DNA from: Neoscytalidium dimidiatum
Lineage: Eukaryota > Ascomycota > Dothideomycetes > Botryosphaeriales > Botryosphaeriaceae
Assembly: GCA_037367355.1 (NCBI GenBank)
Contig: CM074700.1
Location: 3,348,001-3,412,000, forward strand
Reading direction: 5' to 3'
Length of the DNA stretch: 64,000 nt
This document shows, one piece after another, positions 20,515-31,788 of the stretch. The notes beneath the pieces were generated by a model that saw only the letters and a list, made by a program, of their open reading frames with translations, was not told the DNA's origin and did no database searches. A program made the translations under genes and the position numbers. Position 1 is the first letter of the stretch; every line of letters begins with the position of its first letter.

Positions 20515-22626
20515 CTACCGTCTCCTCCCTGCACCACCAGCTGCCATATCGCCCCTGTCAGCCAAGCTGACCACTTCGCTGATACCAGCTTGCTCCTGCT
20601 CGTCCTCCAAGGCACGGATTTCCTCACGACAATCCCACCACTTCTCCTCCGCCCGCTCAAAGGCCATCGTCTTGATCTCCTTGGGCGTCTTCGCATCACC
20701 GCCCATTATTCGGGCCAGCTGGTCGATGACAATATTCTGCCACTCGGTGCTCGAGCGCGCGTAAAAATCACGTAACGACTCAAAGGGCCTCGGGTGCGGC
20801 AGTCCGTCTTCCGTGAGCGCCGAAGCAGAGGTATGCTTCTCAGATGCGGTAGCAGCATCGTCGCCATCTTTCTCCACCTTCGCAGCCGACGGGCCCTGAG
20901 AGACAGACGTGGCAGCCGTGCTGGCGACATCATCCTCCTCGCTCCCCATCTCTTCATCATCCTCTTCATCTTCTTCTTCTTTATCCTCCTCCTCATCCTC
21001 ATCCTCACTTTCCTCACCTTGCCAATCCTCCAGCTCGCGGCGGAAAATCTCCTTCACGCCATCCAGCTTCCCCAGATCAATCGCCCACATTTCATCAAAC
21101 GTAAACTCACGGTCCGCCTTCTCAAACGTGCCGCCATACACGTACAACACATCGTCCTGCACCGCCAGCGCGGCATTGAACCTCGGATGCGGCATCTCAA
21201 ACAGCACCGCCTTCTCGGGCCTCCGATCCCCCTCCTCCTCCTCCTCCTCCTCCCCGTCCGGACTCCCCGCCCCGTCCCCCAGCCGCGACGCGACCGCGTC
21301 CTCGCCCTCGGCCCCGGCCAGCGTCCCCCTCGTCTCCAACGCCTTCAGGTTCCGCAGCAGCTCCTCCTCGTCCGCCCTGCCCCTGCCCCTCCGCCCGCCG
21401 CCCCTCTCCGCGGTGGCCTGCCTCCTCGCCGCCTGCGGCGCCCGCGGCTTGCGCAGCGCGAGCGGGAAGAAGCGGTTGCGGTCGGCGTTCCACGCGAACA
21501 GCTGGTTGAAGAACTCGCTCTCGATGCCCTCCTCGCTCTCCTCGACGTCGTGCACGCCGCCGAACAGGATGCCGCGGCCCTTGTGCGGCGCCATGGTCGC
21601 GCCGGCGCGGGGCGGGTTGGGCGGGTTGGCGGGCCGCTTGCGGCGCTCCCAGTGGACCTTGGGGAGGATGGCGGCGGTGACACCGCCCGCCTCGGGTGCG
21701 CCGGGCGGCGCGACGCGCAGGAACCAGGTGTCCTGGTGGACGACGGGCTTGAGGACGTTGCGGGAGGCGGGGCCGCCGCCGGTGGGTTTGCCGCCGGGTT
21801 TGGAAGAGCCCGCGGTGGTCTTGACGCGCGAGTAGCCGCCGTACAGGACGGCGCCGGCGTCGCTGGGCAGGAAGGAGAAGGAGGAGCGCGGGTCCGGCTT
21901 CTGGGCGGCGGGCGGCAGCTTGGGCTCGTGCCACGCGAAGGCGGCCGTGTCGTAGATCCACACGTCGTTCAGGTAGCGCGTCTGCTGGCTCGTGTCCTGG
22001 AAGCCGCCGAACAGGATGATGTAGTTCTTGAAGTACGTCATGCGGTGGCCGCTGCGCGCGGGCGGGCCCTTGCCCTTGGTTTCCAGGCGCGTCCATTCGC
22101 GCGTGGAGGGGTCCAGCCGCCAGAAGTCGTTGTAGTGGTAGAAGGTGCCTTGCTTTGGGCTGGAGAACTCGCCGCCGAAGAGGTAGATGGCCTTGTCGTT
22201 GCCGCCGCGCGTCCAGGCGTGGCCGGAGCGCGGGAGGGGCGTGTTGGGGGAGGTGATCTTGCGCCATTCGTCGCGGTGGGTGTTGTAGACGAAGAGGTCG
22301 TTGTAGAAGTGGGCGAGGGCGCCGTTGAAGTACTCACCGCCGAACAGGAACAGCTCGTTGTCGTTGGTGGGCGAGCCGATCAGGGTTGCTGAGCCGCGGG
22401 GTGAGGGCGGCTCCGATACGGTCTCGGTGACCTTGAGGAATTGCTCTTGCTGGCGAGCGTATTCGGCCAGCACAGCGTCGAGGTCGACATCCTCGGCGTC
22501 GCTGTCGTCAGCGTCCTTGCCGCGCTTTTGGTGCTTTTGCTCTTTCTTGCTGGCCTTCTTCTCTTGCTTCTGGGCTGTACGGGCCTTTTTCTCAGCCTTC
22601 TTGGCTTTATTGTCTTTTTTCCCCAT
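20515..22626 (-). CDS. Kelch-repeat protein of the KEL3 / KLHDC4 type
   Basis: A single-exon gene of 703 residues starting at ATG 22626. A Lys/Ala-rich N-terminus (about residues 1-40) precedes an acidic DDSDAEDVDLDAVLAEY segment. Kelch repeats follow with the repeated L-FGGE/YGG cores: NELFLFGGEYFN, KAIYLFGGEFSS, NYIILFGGFQDT, AVLYGGYSRV, GILFGGVHDV and VLYVYGGTFEK, enough for a six-bladed propeller. Low-complexity acidic insertions separate the last repeat from a C-terminal region (SLRDFYARSSTEWQ...ERAEEKWWDCREEIRALE) that matches the domain usually found at the end of this family (DUF4110). Yeast KEL3 is cytoplasmic and of unclear role. The start is chosen at the first ATG before the Lys-rich tail. 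Confidence 0.92.
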   Translation of the reverse strand: MGKKDNKAKKAEKKARTAQKQEKKASKKEQKHQKRGKDADDSDAEDVDLDAVLAEYARQQEQFLKVTETVSEPPSPRGSATLIGSPTNDNELFLFGGEYFNGALAHFYNDLFVYNTHRDEWRKITSPNTPLPRSGHAWTRGGNDKAIYLFGGEFSSPKQGTFYHYNDFWRLDPSTREWTRLETKGKGPPARSGHRMTYFKNYIILFGGFQDTSQQTRYLNDVWIYDTAAFAWHEPKLPPAAQKPDPRSSFSFLPSDAGAVLYGGYSRVKTTAGSSKPGGKPTGGGPASRNVLKPVVHQDTWFLRVAPPGAPEAGGVTAAILPKVHWERRKRPANPPNPPRAGATMAPHKGRGILFGGVHDVEESEEGIESEFFNQLFAWNADRNRFFPLALRKPRAPQAARRQATAERGGGRRGRGRADEEELLRNLKALETRGTLAGAEGEDAVASRLGDGAGSPDGEEEEEEEGDRRPEKAVLFEMPHPRFNAALAVQDDVLYVYGGTFEKADREFTFDEMWAIDLGKLDGVKEIFRRELEDWQGEESEDEDEEEDKEEEDEEDDEEMGSEEDDVASTAATSVSQGPSAAKVEKDGDDAATASEKHTSASALTEDGLPHPRPFESLRDFYARSSTEWQNIVIDQLARIMGGDAKTPKEIKTMAFERAEEKWWDCREEIRALEDEQEQAGISEVVSLADRGDMAAGGAGRRR

Positions 22627-23213
22627 GCCTGAATGCGATGACGAAGTACACGTGAGAAATTTCGGAAAAGCTTGTTCCTTAAAGGCTTAGATGAAGTTTA
22701 CTTTCAAGCACAATCTTTTCGGTGTGGAGGTGCGGACTTTCTGAAAGGAAGGGAAAACGGCTCGAGAACGTCCTGGATCAAGATTGAGTGTCGACCAAAG
22801 GAGTGTCGACCAAGGAAGTCGGCGGGAGTGAGCAGAAGCGCAGGCGGAGGTGTGGTGGAAAGCTTCGTGCCCCGCCTTGTCCGAATTTTTAGCGTCCGCC
22901 CCGCCATGCATGCTTGGCTCTCCGCCCCCTGCGCCGGGGATCTCGCAGATCTACCTCCGGCGCCGGTGACCCCACCTCGCCCAACACCAAACAACGCCCG
23001 CCAAGCTGACAGCCTGGTCGCCAGCTCCAGCATCCATCGAACCGCCCATGAAACACGTGCGAGCAGTCTGAAACCCTGCCCTGGCTGTCCAATTGGCCTA
23101 GCATGCACCCTGTATTTAAGCCACCTACCCGTCCGCAATCACACCACCAACCTTTTCACCCGAACTTCTCGCGCCGCCCACCAACCTCAAGCTCCCCTCA
23201 CCCCACCTTCGCC
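22627..23213. promoter_or_regulatory. Shared promoter region between the Kelch and iminopeptidase genes
   Basis: 587 bp separate two divergent start codons (22626 minus, 23214 plus). The plus-strand side ends in a pyrimidine-rich CT tract before the ATG, as is common in fungal leaders. No specific binding site was identified. Confidence 0.45.
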
Positions 23214-24792
23214 ATGATCAAGATTTCCCCCGCCAAGATCATCGAGCAGCGCTCACACATCGTCCCCGGTACACAACCCTTCCGCAATCCCTCCCACAAG
23301 TTTCCATCTCACGTGAACCTCGAAGCTTACACCCCTCCTACCCAGGCAAGCTCAAGATAACAGAATACTTCTTCGAAGTCCCCACGCACTGGCACAAGCC
23401 CGACTCGCGCCCGCTCCGGCTCTTCGCCCGCTCCGCGCGCAAGGCCGAGAAGCCCGCGGACCCGACCACCGCCGGCGCCGAGGACGACGCCAAGAAGCAG
23501 CTGCCGTGGATGGTCTTCCTGCAGGGCGGGCCGGGCTTCGGGTGCCGCTCGCCCCAGGACGTCGCCTGGACCCAGCAGGTGCTGGACCGCGGCTACCAGC
23601 TGCTGATGCTGGACCAGCGCGGCACCGGCCTCAGCTCGCCCGTGTCCGCCAGCACGCTGGGCCTGCGCGGCGACGAGCGCACGCAGGCGAACTACCTGAA
23701 GAGCTTCAGGGCCGACTCCATCGTGCGTGATGCGGAGGCGGTCAGGCTTGCGCTGACGGAGGGCTGGCCGGAGGAGAAGCGGAAGTGGAGCGTGGCGGGC
23801 CAGAGCTTCGGCGGGTTCTGCATTACTACGTACTTGTCCTTCTATCCGGAGGGGCTGCGAGAGGCTTTTTACTTTGGCGGCTTGCCGCCGCTGGTGAGCG
23901 ACCCGGACGAGGTGTATGAGCGGACGTTCAGGAAGCTGGCGGAACGGAACGAGGCGTATTACCGAAAGTACCCCGAAGACGTGGGTCGGGTGAAGGACAT
24001 TGTGAAGCTGCTAAGGAAGTTTGGAGACAGCACGGTGAGGCTTTCTGGGGAGGGGAGTCTATCCGCAAGACGCTTCATGCAGCTGGGCATAAACTTCGGC
24101 TTCCACGGCGGCATTGACATGGTACACGGTATGCATGCCCAACCCACTTGCGCCGGGCGGCACTGATCCAACCTCCCAGACCTCGTACTCCGCTGTTCCA
24201 ACGACCTCGCCGTCTTCGGCCACCTCACCCGCCCCACCACCTCCCTCATCGAGCAAACCATGCCCTTTGACGACCACATAATCTACGCCATCCTGCACGA
24301 GCCCATCTACTGCCAAGGGTACGCTTCCCCTGCCCCTGCCCCTGCCCCCTATTCCCCTCCTCAAACTAACCCCACACCAGCAAACCAGCCAATTGGTCCG
24401 CCCACCGCATCCAGCAGAAGCTCTCCGCCTTCTCCCTCGACAAGACCGATGACTCACCCCTCTACTTCACCGGCGAGATGGTCTTCCCGTGGATGCTGAC
24501 CGACTACACCGAGCTGCGCGCGCTCGCCACCGTCGGCGAGCAGCTGGCCCAGGACTCCGACTGGCCCGCCCTGTACGACGAGGAGCAGCTGGCGCGCAAC
24601 GAGGTGCCGGCGTACGCGGCCGTGTACATGGAGGATATGTATGTTGATTTTGACTTCAGCGTCCAGACGGCGAAGAAGATCAAGGGGTGCAAGACGTTCG
24701 TGACGAATGTGATGTATCATGATGCGGTGAGGAGCAAGATGGACGAGGTGTGGAAGAATGTGTGGGCGCTAAGGGATGAGGTTATTGATTAG
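23214..24792 (+). CDS. Proline iminopeptidase-like alpha/beta hydrolase (peptidase family S33)
   Basis: Four exons (23214-23268, 23346-24128, 24180-24318, 24381-24792) give 462 residues. The oxyanion-hole motif GGPGFG is at about residues 79-84 and the DQRGTGLSSP segment, typical of prolyl iminopeptidases, follows. The nucleophile elbow is GQSFGG with Ser at about 172. The C-terminal acid and His probably lie around EDMYVDFDFS and TNVMYHDAVR. Splice joins restore HIVPGKLKITEYFFEV, DMVHDLVLRCSND and YCQGKPANWSAH. It should cleave N-terminal proline from peptides in the cytosol. Length and order match fungal family members. Confidence 0.92.
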
Positions 24793-27499
24793 TAGGGCTG
24801 ATGAGAGGTGAAATGACGTTGAGGCCTGACGAGGTGGCCTACATCTTCTTATACATAGCACAGATCATGAAGATAACCACAGCACGACAGCAGAATAGAC
24901 CAACGCTTCTGGCATTGATACTTATTGCTGTGTGCTATGGGATCTACAATGATGTTCCTGCAAACCGGGTGGAGTCTTCTCTCCTCTCGGCTTCTCCTGT
25001 GCATGTTGTCTGGCTACTGCATCTAAGACTGCTTCTGCTGATAACCATCAACGCTCAATACTTTATTTAGGAAGCATCATCCACTGTAGATTATTAAGGC
25101 ATGCAATGCAAACAAAAAGGTCGTCGGCCTTGTAATCTTCTTGGATGACCCCGCGTCCTCAATATTCAAACTCTGAAATTACAACCCAAATATTCCTTTT
25201 AGATGGCTGCATTAGCTAAGAAGCTAATTGCAATATATTGACTCTTACCCATTCCAGAATATCCTTTGGTTGACACAACATGCAAAAGTACAATTACCAA
25301 TCAATTTTATCTTCAAAATGAAAGCTTTTACCACCATCTCGCGGTTTCCATTGTGGGATAGCAACAAGTTGATTCCCACTTTTGCAATAAGTAGTTATAT
25401 TTGCAATAAGTAGTTATATTATGGAACATGGCGGAATATATTAGCAGGGGAACACAGGAAGTGACTAGTAGGGAAACTACTTTGTCCCCTACATCACTCT
25501 TTCAAACGATATTTGTGGTTGAGAAGGCTCGAACAGGTTCTAACGTAAGTGGATATAGGCTTTAACACAGAGGGCAAGCTTATTCGTACGTTAAGGCTTG
25601 CGCAACTTTTTCCTCATGATACCCTCATTCCCGCAGCTTTAAATAAGTCACATCATCAACGTTTCATGTCATGCGTTGCTTTACTTTCATCACACTGCCG
25701 ACTTACTGCGATCCAACGTGTAGCATATGCCGCTTCATATACGTCTCCAACAGGGAATAACTAAGATCTATCGGCAGCTTTGTTGTTATCTTGTACCTAA
25801 GAGCTCAGAAGAGTTTGTATCGTTAACCTTTGAGGAACTGCACGAAACAATTGGTGGCGAGCCGAGCATTCCAGTCCTTCACTTCACTTCAACTCACTTT
25901 CGTGGGTCTGTTGTTCTGCTCTACTTGCTTTTTGATTCCCCTTAGGTTGAAGAGGCATGGATCCTCGAGAACAGTGCTGCAGTCCACCAGCTCTCTCTAA
26001 CGATGACAGAAGTCACCATGGAAAATTGCTGCTTGGCATATACAAAGTTATGTCCCCTGCCGTAGAAGACATAAACTGTGATAAGCACAAAATAGTAGGC
26101 GCATCGTGAAGGATAGCCGACAGCCGGCTTCAATACAAGCAGAAGTCTCATATCGCGGCCTAAGCTATTGGCGCAGGTGCGAAACATTGCTGTCTGCGGT
26201 GCAGATTCGGGCAGAGGAAAAACGTATAGCTGAAACTTAAGACAAACAGACCTAAGCGTCTTGACTACTAGCCAATTGGAGAAATATGGGAATGTCCTTG
26301 CTTGTGCCGGAAAGTGGTTGAATCAAAGAAAGGAAACGCTAAGGACTAAAAAAGTTTTGCCGTTTTCATGCCTTAAAAAACAAAGCGCTCGGGATGCGAT
26401 AATACAACTCATAGGCGAGAAATTGCAAGGCGTGGTTCAATCATATGCCATGGGAAGAACTTTGTATGAACGCTTCATTCTCAATAACCAAATTTTCTGA
26501 CTGCTACGCCCCTCATGTCACTCTTCGTGCATGACTATACCGTGAAGGTACATCCTGATCAGCAGACAAGGCCCTCAGCCGCACGCGAGCACCCGGCCTA
26601 CCCAACGAGATTTGCTTTGTATAACCGCACCATCCCACAGCCCAACTTCAAACCCAAACGTCAACATCAGCGACTTCTATTGCTTTAGAGAGCAATAGCT
26701 CCTAATCACATACTTTCTTGCTCGTCATTTTTTTCTTCGTCGCTCCTCTCTTCATCTATTACTTTCTTGAAGCCCTGTTTTTATCTCACCCATGTCACCA
26801 TAACCTATAAAACACTGGAGCAATCCCGCACCACCACCAACCCAAATTACGCTGCATCATTTCCCCACAGAAGTGCTCCTCAGTACCTCACATACCTAGC
26901 GTTGTTCAACGCATATCAACGACATACACTGAGTATTCCGTGGGTGCGATCGAACCGCACTTTCCAAGAAAGTGTAGTAACATAACAAGCAGCGTTGCCT
27001 TTTCAGCGCGTACAAAGACAGCCAGAGTAATTCGCCAGACGAGCTCTTTGTCACAGAGCATCTACGACATTGTGCAGTGCAGATGGAAGAGTCAGGCAGA
27101 GCATCGGTACTTATATCCATTTGAGAAGAGGAAGAGGTTGTGATTGGTCACCTGCGCAGAGCCTGACGCATTTCTAACCCCCGTGACACTTCTTGCAAGT
27201 ATGTGCCAGGCAAGGAACGGTGATAACAGCCTGCATAGTCCTCCCAAAGGTAGGTGGATGCAAACAGCGCTTCAATCATGAACAAAATATTCTACAGAGC
27301 ACATCAACAACAGCCATGTACATAGCGACCATCGCAATATCTTCATCCACAAAACATCGGAAAAAAGCCACCACGCGCCTCGCTTCGAAAGGCATCACAG
27401 GCGTGAAGCCCACCACTCCCCTCCCCTGCTCCCACGCATTAAACCCATTACCCAAACCATCCCACATCACATCATTACTACCAATCCCGCCCATCCCAA
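24793..27499. other. AT-rich intergenic region, no gene supported
   Basis: About 2.7 kb without a supportable gene. Frames of 60-80 codons exist on both strands but lack splice signals and family content. A direct 19-bp repeat lies at 25381-25418. Composition is AT-richer than the neighbouring genes, without the total CpA loss seen near 57.3 kb. Confidence 0.5.
25381..25418. repeat. Perfect 19-bp tandem repeat, two copies
   Basis: The unit TTTGCAATAAGTAGTTATA occurs twice back to back with no mismatch (25381-25399, 25400-25418). No coding region is nearby. Confidence 0.9.
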
Positions 27500-30159
27500 T
27501 CAACCACTCGGCACAACTCCCAACTCCGCCACCGACTCGCCCCAATTCGAGTACGCTACCAGCCGCGGAAAAGTCAGCACACCATGCATATCCCGGACAA
27601 AAGAGAAACCAATCACAAAGTATCAACTTACACATCGGCAGGGAATCCAACTGCGGCCAAAAGTCCAGATCCCAGTCCAACTGCTGCAAATCGCCGACGC
27701 TACTGCCGCCATCGCCATCGACCCGAGCGGCCGCGGCAGCAGAGACCGCAGCCGCATCCGGGCCGTTGCCAGCTAACAGCATCGCACCATCGCCCGGCGG
27801 CAGGGCGGACCGCGGGCTGAGCACGCCGTTGACGCCGTTTTCCAGCGGCGGGTGCAAGGTGCTGCTGCCGTCCGCGCCGATGGCGTTGGATGACGAGGAG
27901 GCGGAGGAGAAAGAAGACGAGGACGAGGAAACCAGTCTGCTGAGCTCCTCGCGCAACTCCTCGAGGATGATGCTGTAGCGCATGCTGGGCGCGTTGGCCT
28001 CGGTGACGTCGGCGAGGTATTGCTGGCAGGTGTCGGCGAGGGAGAGGAGGTCGCGGTGGCGGTGCAGGACGTCGATGCCCTGGCGGCGCGACTGCAGGAG
28101 GTAGAGGTAGGTGATGGCGAGGGCGTTGAAGGCGACGTACTGGGCGAAAAGAGAGGAGCGTTATTGAAACAGAGGAGGTGTGGGGGCGCAGGAGGGGAAA
28201 CGTACCTGGGTGAACCAGAAAGAGGAGAAGGGCTGGCCTTCGGAGACGTAGTTGAGGACCATCTCGATGGCGGTGCGCGCTCCTGCGAGACAATCGTCCA
28301 CGCACTGGCGGGTAGCTGGGTTGGAGGACGAAGAATGGCTTCCGTATTTGGACATGTTGAGGAGGAACGGCCTATTGACGAGCATGATTGCGTGGGCGTG
28401 AGCGAGCTTTAGTACGGTGGATTGCCGACGGAATATCGGGATCAAGCTAGATGGTCGAATTGCACCAGAGAGGTAAGCAGGAAGCTCTGCTTTCCACGAC
28501 TTGAGGGCCTTATTGTGTCCAGCAGCAGCCGCTAGCAGCTCTGATTCCGTTCTTGATGGCATGGTGTACTGCTCTTTAGCTGCCTTTCCCACGATTCTGG
28601 TGAGCTTGGAGTGGAATACGGCTGCATCCTCGAGACAGTCGTATTGTGCTGGTGAAACTATTTCGTTCGCCTTGAGGTCTTCGTCGTTGACGGATAGAGG
28701 ATACTCCTGACTGATATCATCATCTTGAATCCATCTCGGCCTCCCAAACATTACAGACATATAGCGATCTGTGGTGTACATGGACCAGAACACCCGCCTT
28801 TGGCATTCACGTAGAATAAGTGATTCGCTCTTCTCGCCTATGCTCCGTCTGCGGTGTAGACCGAGGGCCATGGCCAGTTGCACGGTGGTCCCGAAAGTGA
28901 ACCACGCCTGGTTGGATCTCGCTGTACTGAGCAAATAGTGGACTAGCGCGAACCTGGCTTGGACGGATTCGAGAGTAGCAGGGCCGGTTTCCTTGGAGAG
29001 AAGAGACTGAGCTTCCCGATAATACATCTCACTTTCCCGGCGGATATTCAATTCTGGGTCCTTTAACCGGCTGAGCTCATACAGGGTAGCTATTGCGAGA
29101 ATGACCAGAACGACAGCCCTCTTTGCCGGATGCAAGGATGAGTGCGGATCGTGCATAGCCGCGAGCCACGACTCGAGGGTAGGCCTGTGCAGAAACCTGT
29201 ACGTAGGCGCAGCAAACTCAAAATACCTGGTAAGCAGGTAATCGGTGCGATCTGCAGAAGGCAAGGAGAGGTCAGGGCCTGCAGATGGCGGCGGGTCCTT
29301 GTCGCCATAATTGAAGATGGTAGCATCCTTGGGGCTCGCGTGGTTTGATTCGTCCGATATCTTCTCCTTGAGGGCGCGGGCCTGGCCCAACTTCCTCAAA
29401 GCCCTCCGCAGCCAGGCAACGCTGGAGCTTGGACCAAGGTAGTGGCCATCAAAGTTTCCGTCAGGCTCCGGGGAGGGCCGGCGCGACGGCTCCTTGCTCG
29501 TCGGATCCTGCACCGCCGGCGGGCGCCATTGGTAGGCAGCCGACAGCAGCGGCTGCAGCGATGCCCTCCGTTGTTCCGTTGTCGCACCATTCGGATGGGG
29601 TTGCTGGAACGTCGGAAGCGGTGGCAGGAAGGACGGCGGTTGCGATTGAGTATAGACATGGCCTGGCGACTGCGCAGGCATGCCGTAGGCAGAGCTCAGC
29701 GGCTGATGGGGCTGTGCAGCAATCTCTGGGGAATGCGGGCCCCGGCTGAGCTGGGGAGAGGGGGCATTGGCGTCGGAGGTGCCAGTGCGGGCAGACGACG
29801 AAGGCCTCCGCTCGCGATCGGCGGCGAAGTTCACATCGTGAGATTCGGCAGCGAGAATGAGGGCGTCGAGCCCGCGCGAGGACGGCGGGGTGGTGAAACG
29901 ACCACGGGTGTAGCTAGCGAGATATGTACAGGGCTTCGCGGCCTTCTCGCACGACGGACACGGCTGGGTGCCGGTGCAACGCTTCTTCTTCCTGGGGCGA
30001 GGCGGAGGGTTAGTGGTCGGATGGGGGGGCAGGCAGCAGAGCTGGGGAAGGGTACGCTTTGCAGGCGTCGCATGCGCGAGTGATCTTCCTGCGCTTTTCG
30101 GGATGCTGCTGAGGGGCGGGGGTGGAGGAGGGCTGGGACAGCGGCGACACAGCAGCCAT
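27500..30159 (-). CDS. Zn2Cys6 transcription factor with fungal_trans domain
   Basis: Four exons (30159-30056, 29991-28206, 28139-27632, 27555-27500) encode about 817 residues. The binuclear cluster is C30, C33, C40, C46, C49, C56; the first intron falls between the second and third Cys. A Ser/Pro/Gln-rich linker follows, then the middle homology region: FEFAAPTYRFLHRPTLESW, a long helical block, SNQAWFTFGTTVQLAMALGLHRR and ECQRRVFWSMYTTDRYMSVMFGRP. The last intron has a GTAAGT donor, TGCTGAC branch site and TAG acceptor and leaves an 18-codon final exon. If that intron is retained the frame stays open to about 27276 with a different C-terminus. Target genes are unknown; the divergent neighbour is an aldo-keto reductase. 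Confidence 0.9.
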
Positions 30160-30717
30160 TGCGTGCGGAAAAGATTGCGAGAGCGGGCGGAAACTCTGGG
30201 AGAGGGCAGCTTTAGTAGTTCCGACGGGCGCGAGGGCTGCTGCGTCGTGCGGGGCCCCCAGATTTGCGTCTGCGCATCCTGGCACCACCCGACTGCCCGG
30301 CCACTGATCCCTCGGCTCACACAGGCTGGCTGGCTGACTGACTGACCCGTCCGGGCTCCCTGGCTCTAGCTGTGCCGCTAGACACCAGACTGCAGAGAGC
30401 CCGCCGCAGCATCCGCGCCGCAATCGCAGTCGCCGTCACCGTCACCGCTCCGAGCAGCCAGTGGCGAGGCGTGCAGCACTCGACTGGCGGGCGCCCCAGC
30501 GCGCGTCTGCCAATGCGCCCCAGCCTGTCGCTCCACCCGTTTTCCGCCGCCCCTCCGCCGCACCACCACTTATCCGCTCGTCCTTCCGACGTGTGCTCCA
30601 CACCCAGTCCACTGCCACCCCCCGCCATTAATCATCCACCTCCCTGCCAAAAACTGTTGCCATCATTCACCGAATCCTCTCTTCTTTCACTCTCAATTGA
30701 CATTCTATAACGCGACA
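30160..30717. promoter_or_regulatory. Shared promoter region between the Zn2Cys6 factor and the aldo-keto reductase
   Basis: 558 bp lie between divergent start codons. Short CTGGCTGG/GACTGACTGAC-type repeats are visible around 30325-30347. The side near 30700 is CT-rich. No specific operator was identified. Confidence 0.4.
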
Positions 30718-31788
30718 ATGCCTCTTCCGACTCACTTCACCCTCAACACCGGCGCCAAAATCCCCGCCGTGGGCTTTGGAACATGGCAGGCCGCCCCGCA
30801 CGAGGTCGAAAAGGCCGTTGAGATCGCTCTGCGCGAAGGTGGGTAGCAGAGCGCCGAAGAAAAAAAAAACCCCCGCATGCTTCGAATCCTCACGGTGGGC
30901 CCCGCTGACGTCTTCCCTACCGTCAAAACAGGCTACAGACACATCGACTGCGCGGCCATCTACCGCAACGAGACCGAGGTCGGCGCGGGCATCCGCAAGT
31001 CCGGCGTGCCACGCGACCAGATCTTCCTCACCTCGAAGCTGTGGAACACCAAGCACCGGCCCGCCGACGTCGAGCCGGCGCTGGACAAGACGCTGGCCGA
31101 CCTGGGCACCGACTACGTCGACCTGTACCTGATGCACTGGCCCGTCGCCTTCGCGCCCGGCGACAAGTGGTTCCCGCTGGACGAGCGCGGCGTCTTCAAG
31201 CTCGACGACGTCGACTACGTCGAGACGTACAAGGCCATGGAGAAGCTGCTGCAGACCGGCAAGGTCAAGGCCATCGGCGTCTCCAACTTCAACATCCGCC
31301 GCCTCGAGGACCTGCTGAGCAGGACCACCGTCGTACCCGCCGCCAACCAGATCGAGGCCCACCCCTACCTGCAGCAGCACGAGCTGACCGACTACTGCAA
31401 GAAGAAGGGCATCCTCATCGAGGCCTACTCGCCGCTCGGCAACAACCAGACCGGCGAGCCGCGCACCGTCGACGACCCCAAGGTCCGCGAGGTCGCCAAG
31501 AGCTTGGGCGTCGACCCCGGTGTGCTGCTGGGTAGCTGGGGCGTGCAGCGCGGCACCGTCGTGCTGCCGAAGAGCGTGACGCCGCACCGCATCGCCTCAA
31601 ACCTGAAGGTGAAAGAGCTGCCCGAGGATGCATTCCAAGCACTGAATGCATTGGAGCGTCACAAGCGCTTCAACTTCCCCGGCCTGCGGTGGGGCTACGA
31701 CATCTTCGACGAAGTCGGCGACGCGGAGAAGGTCAGGAAGAGCGCGGAGAGCTTCGGCGAGGAGAACAAGACCAAGTTCACCGTATGA
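30718..31788 (+). CDS. Aldo-keto reductase
   Basis: Two exons (30718-30838, 30932-31788) encode 325 residues, the usual AKR length. The catalytic tetrad is visible: D46 (HIDCA), Y51, K76 (TSKLW) and H109 (MHWP). The VGFGTWQ start, AIGVSNFN, NQIEAHPYLQQ and the cofactor segment VLPKSVTPHRI are family signatures. The intron joins REG to YRHID in the barrel's first turn. It is an NADPH-dependent cytosolic reductase of aldehydes or ketones, similar to yeast Gcy1/Ypr1-type enzymes (family-level inference). Confidence 0.95.

Noticed and set aside
20794..22392. Long plus-strand frame of over 500 codons opposite the Kelch gene
   Set aside because: It is the shadow of a GC-rich minus-strand coding region. 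It has no domain, and its composition is that of an antisense frame (Arg/Leu/Gly/Val-rich).
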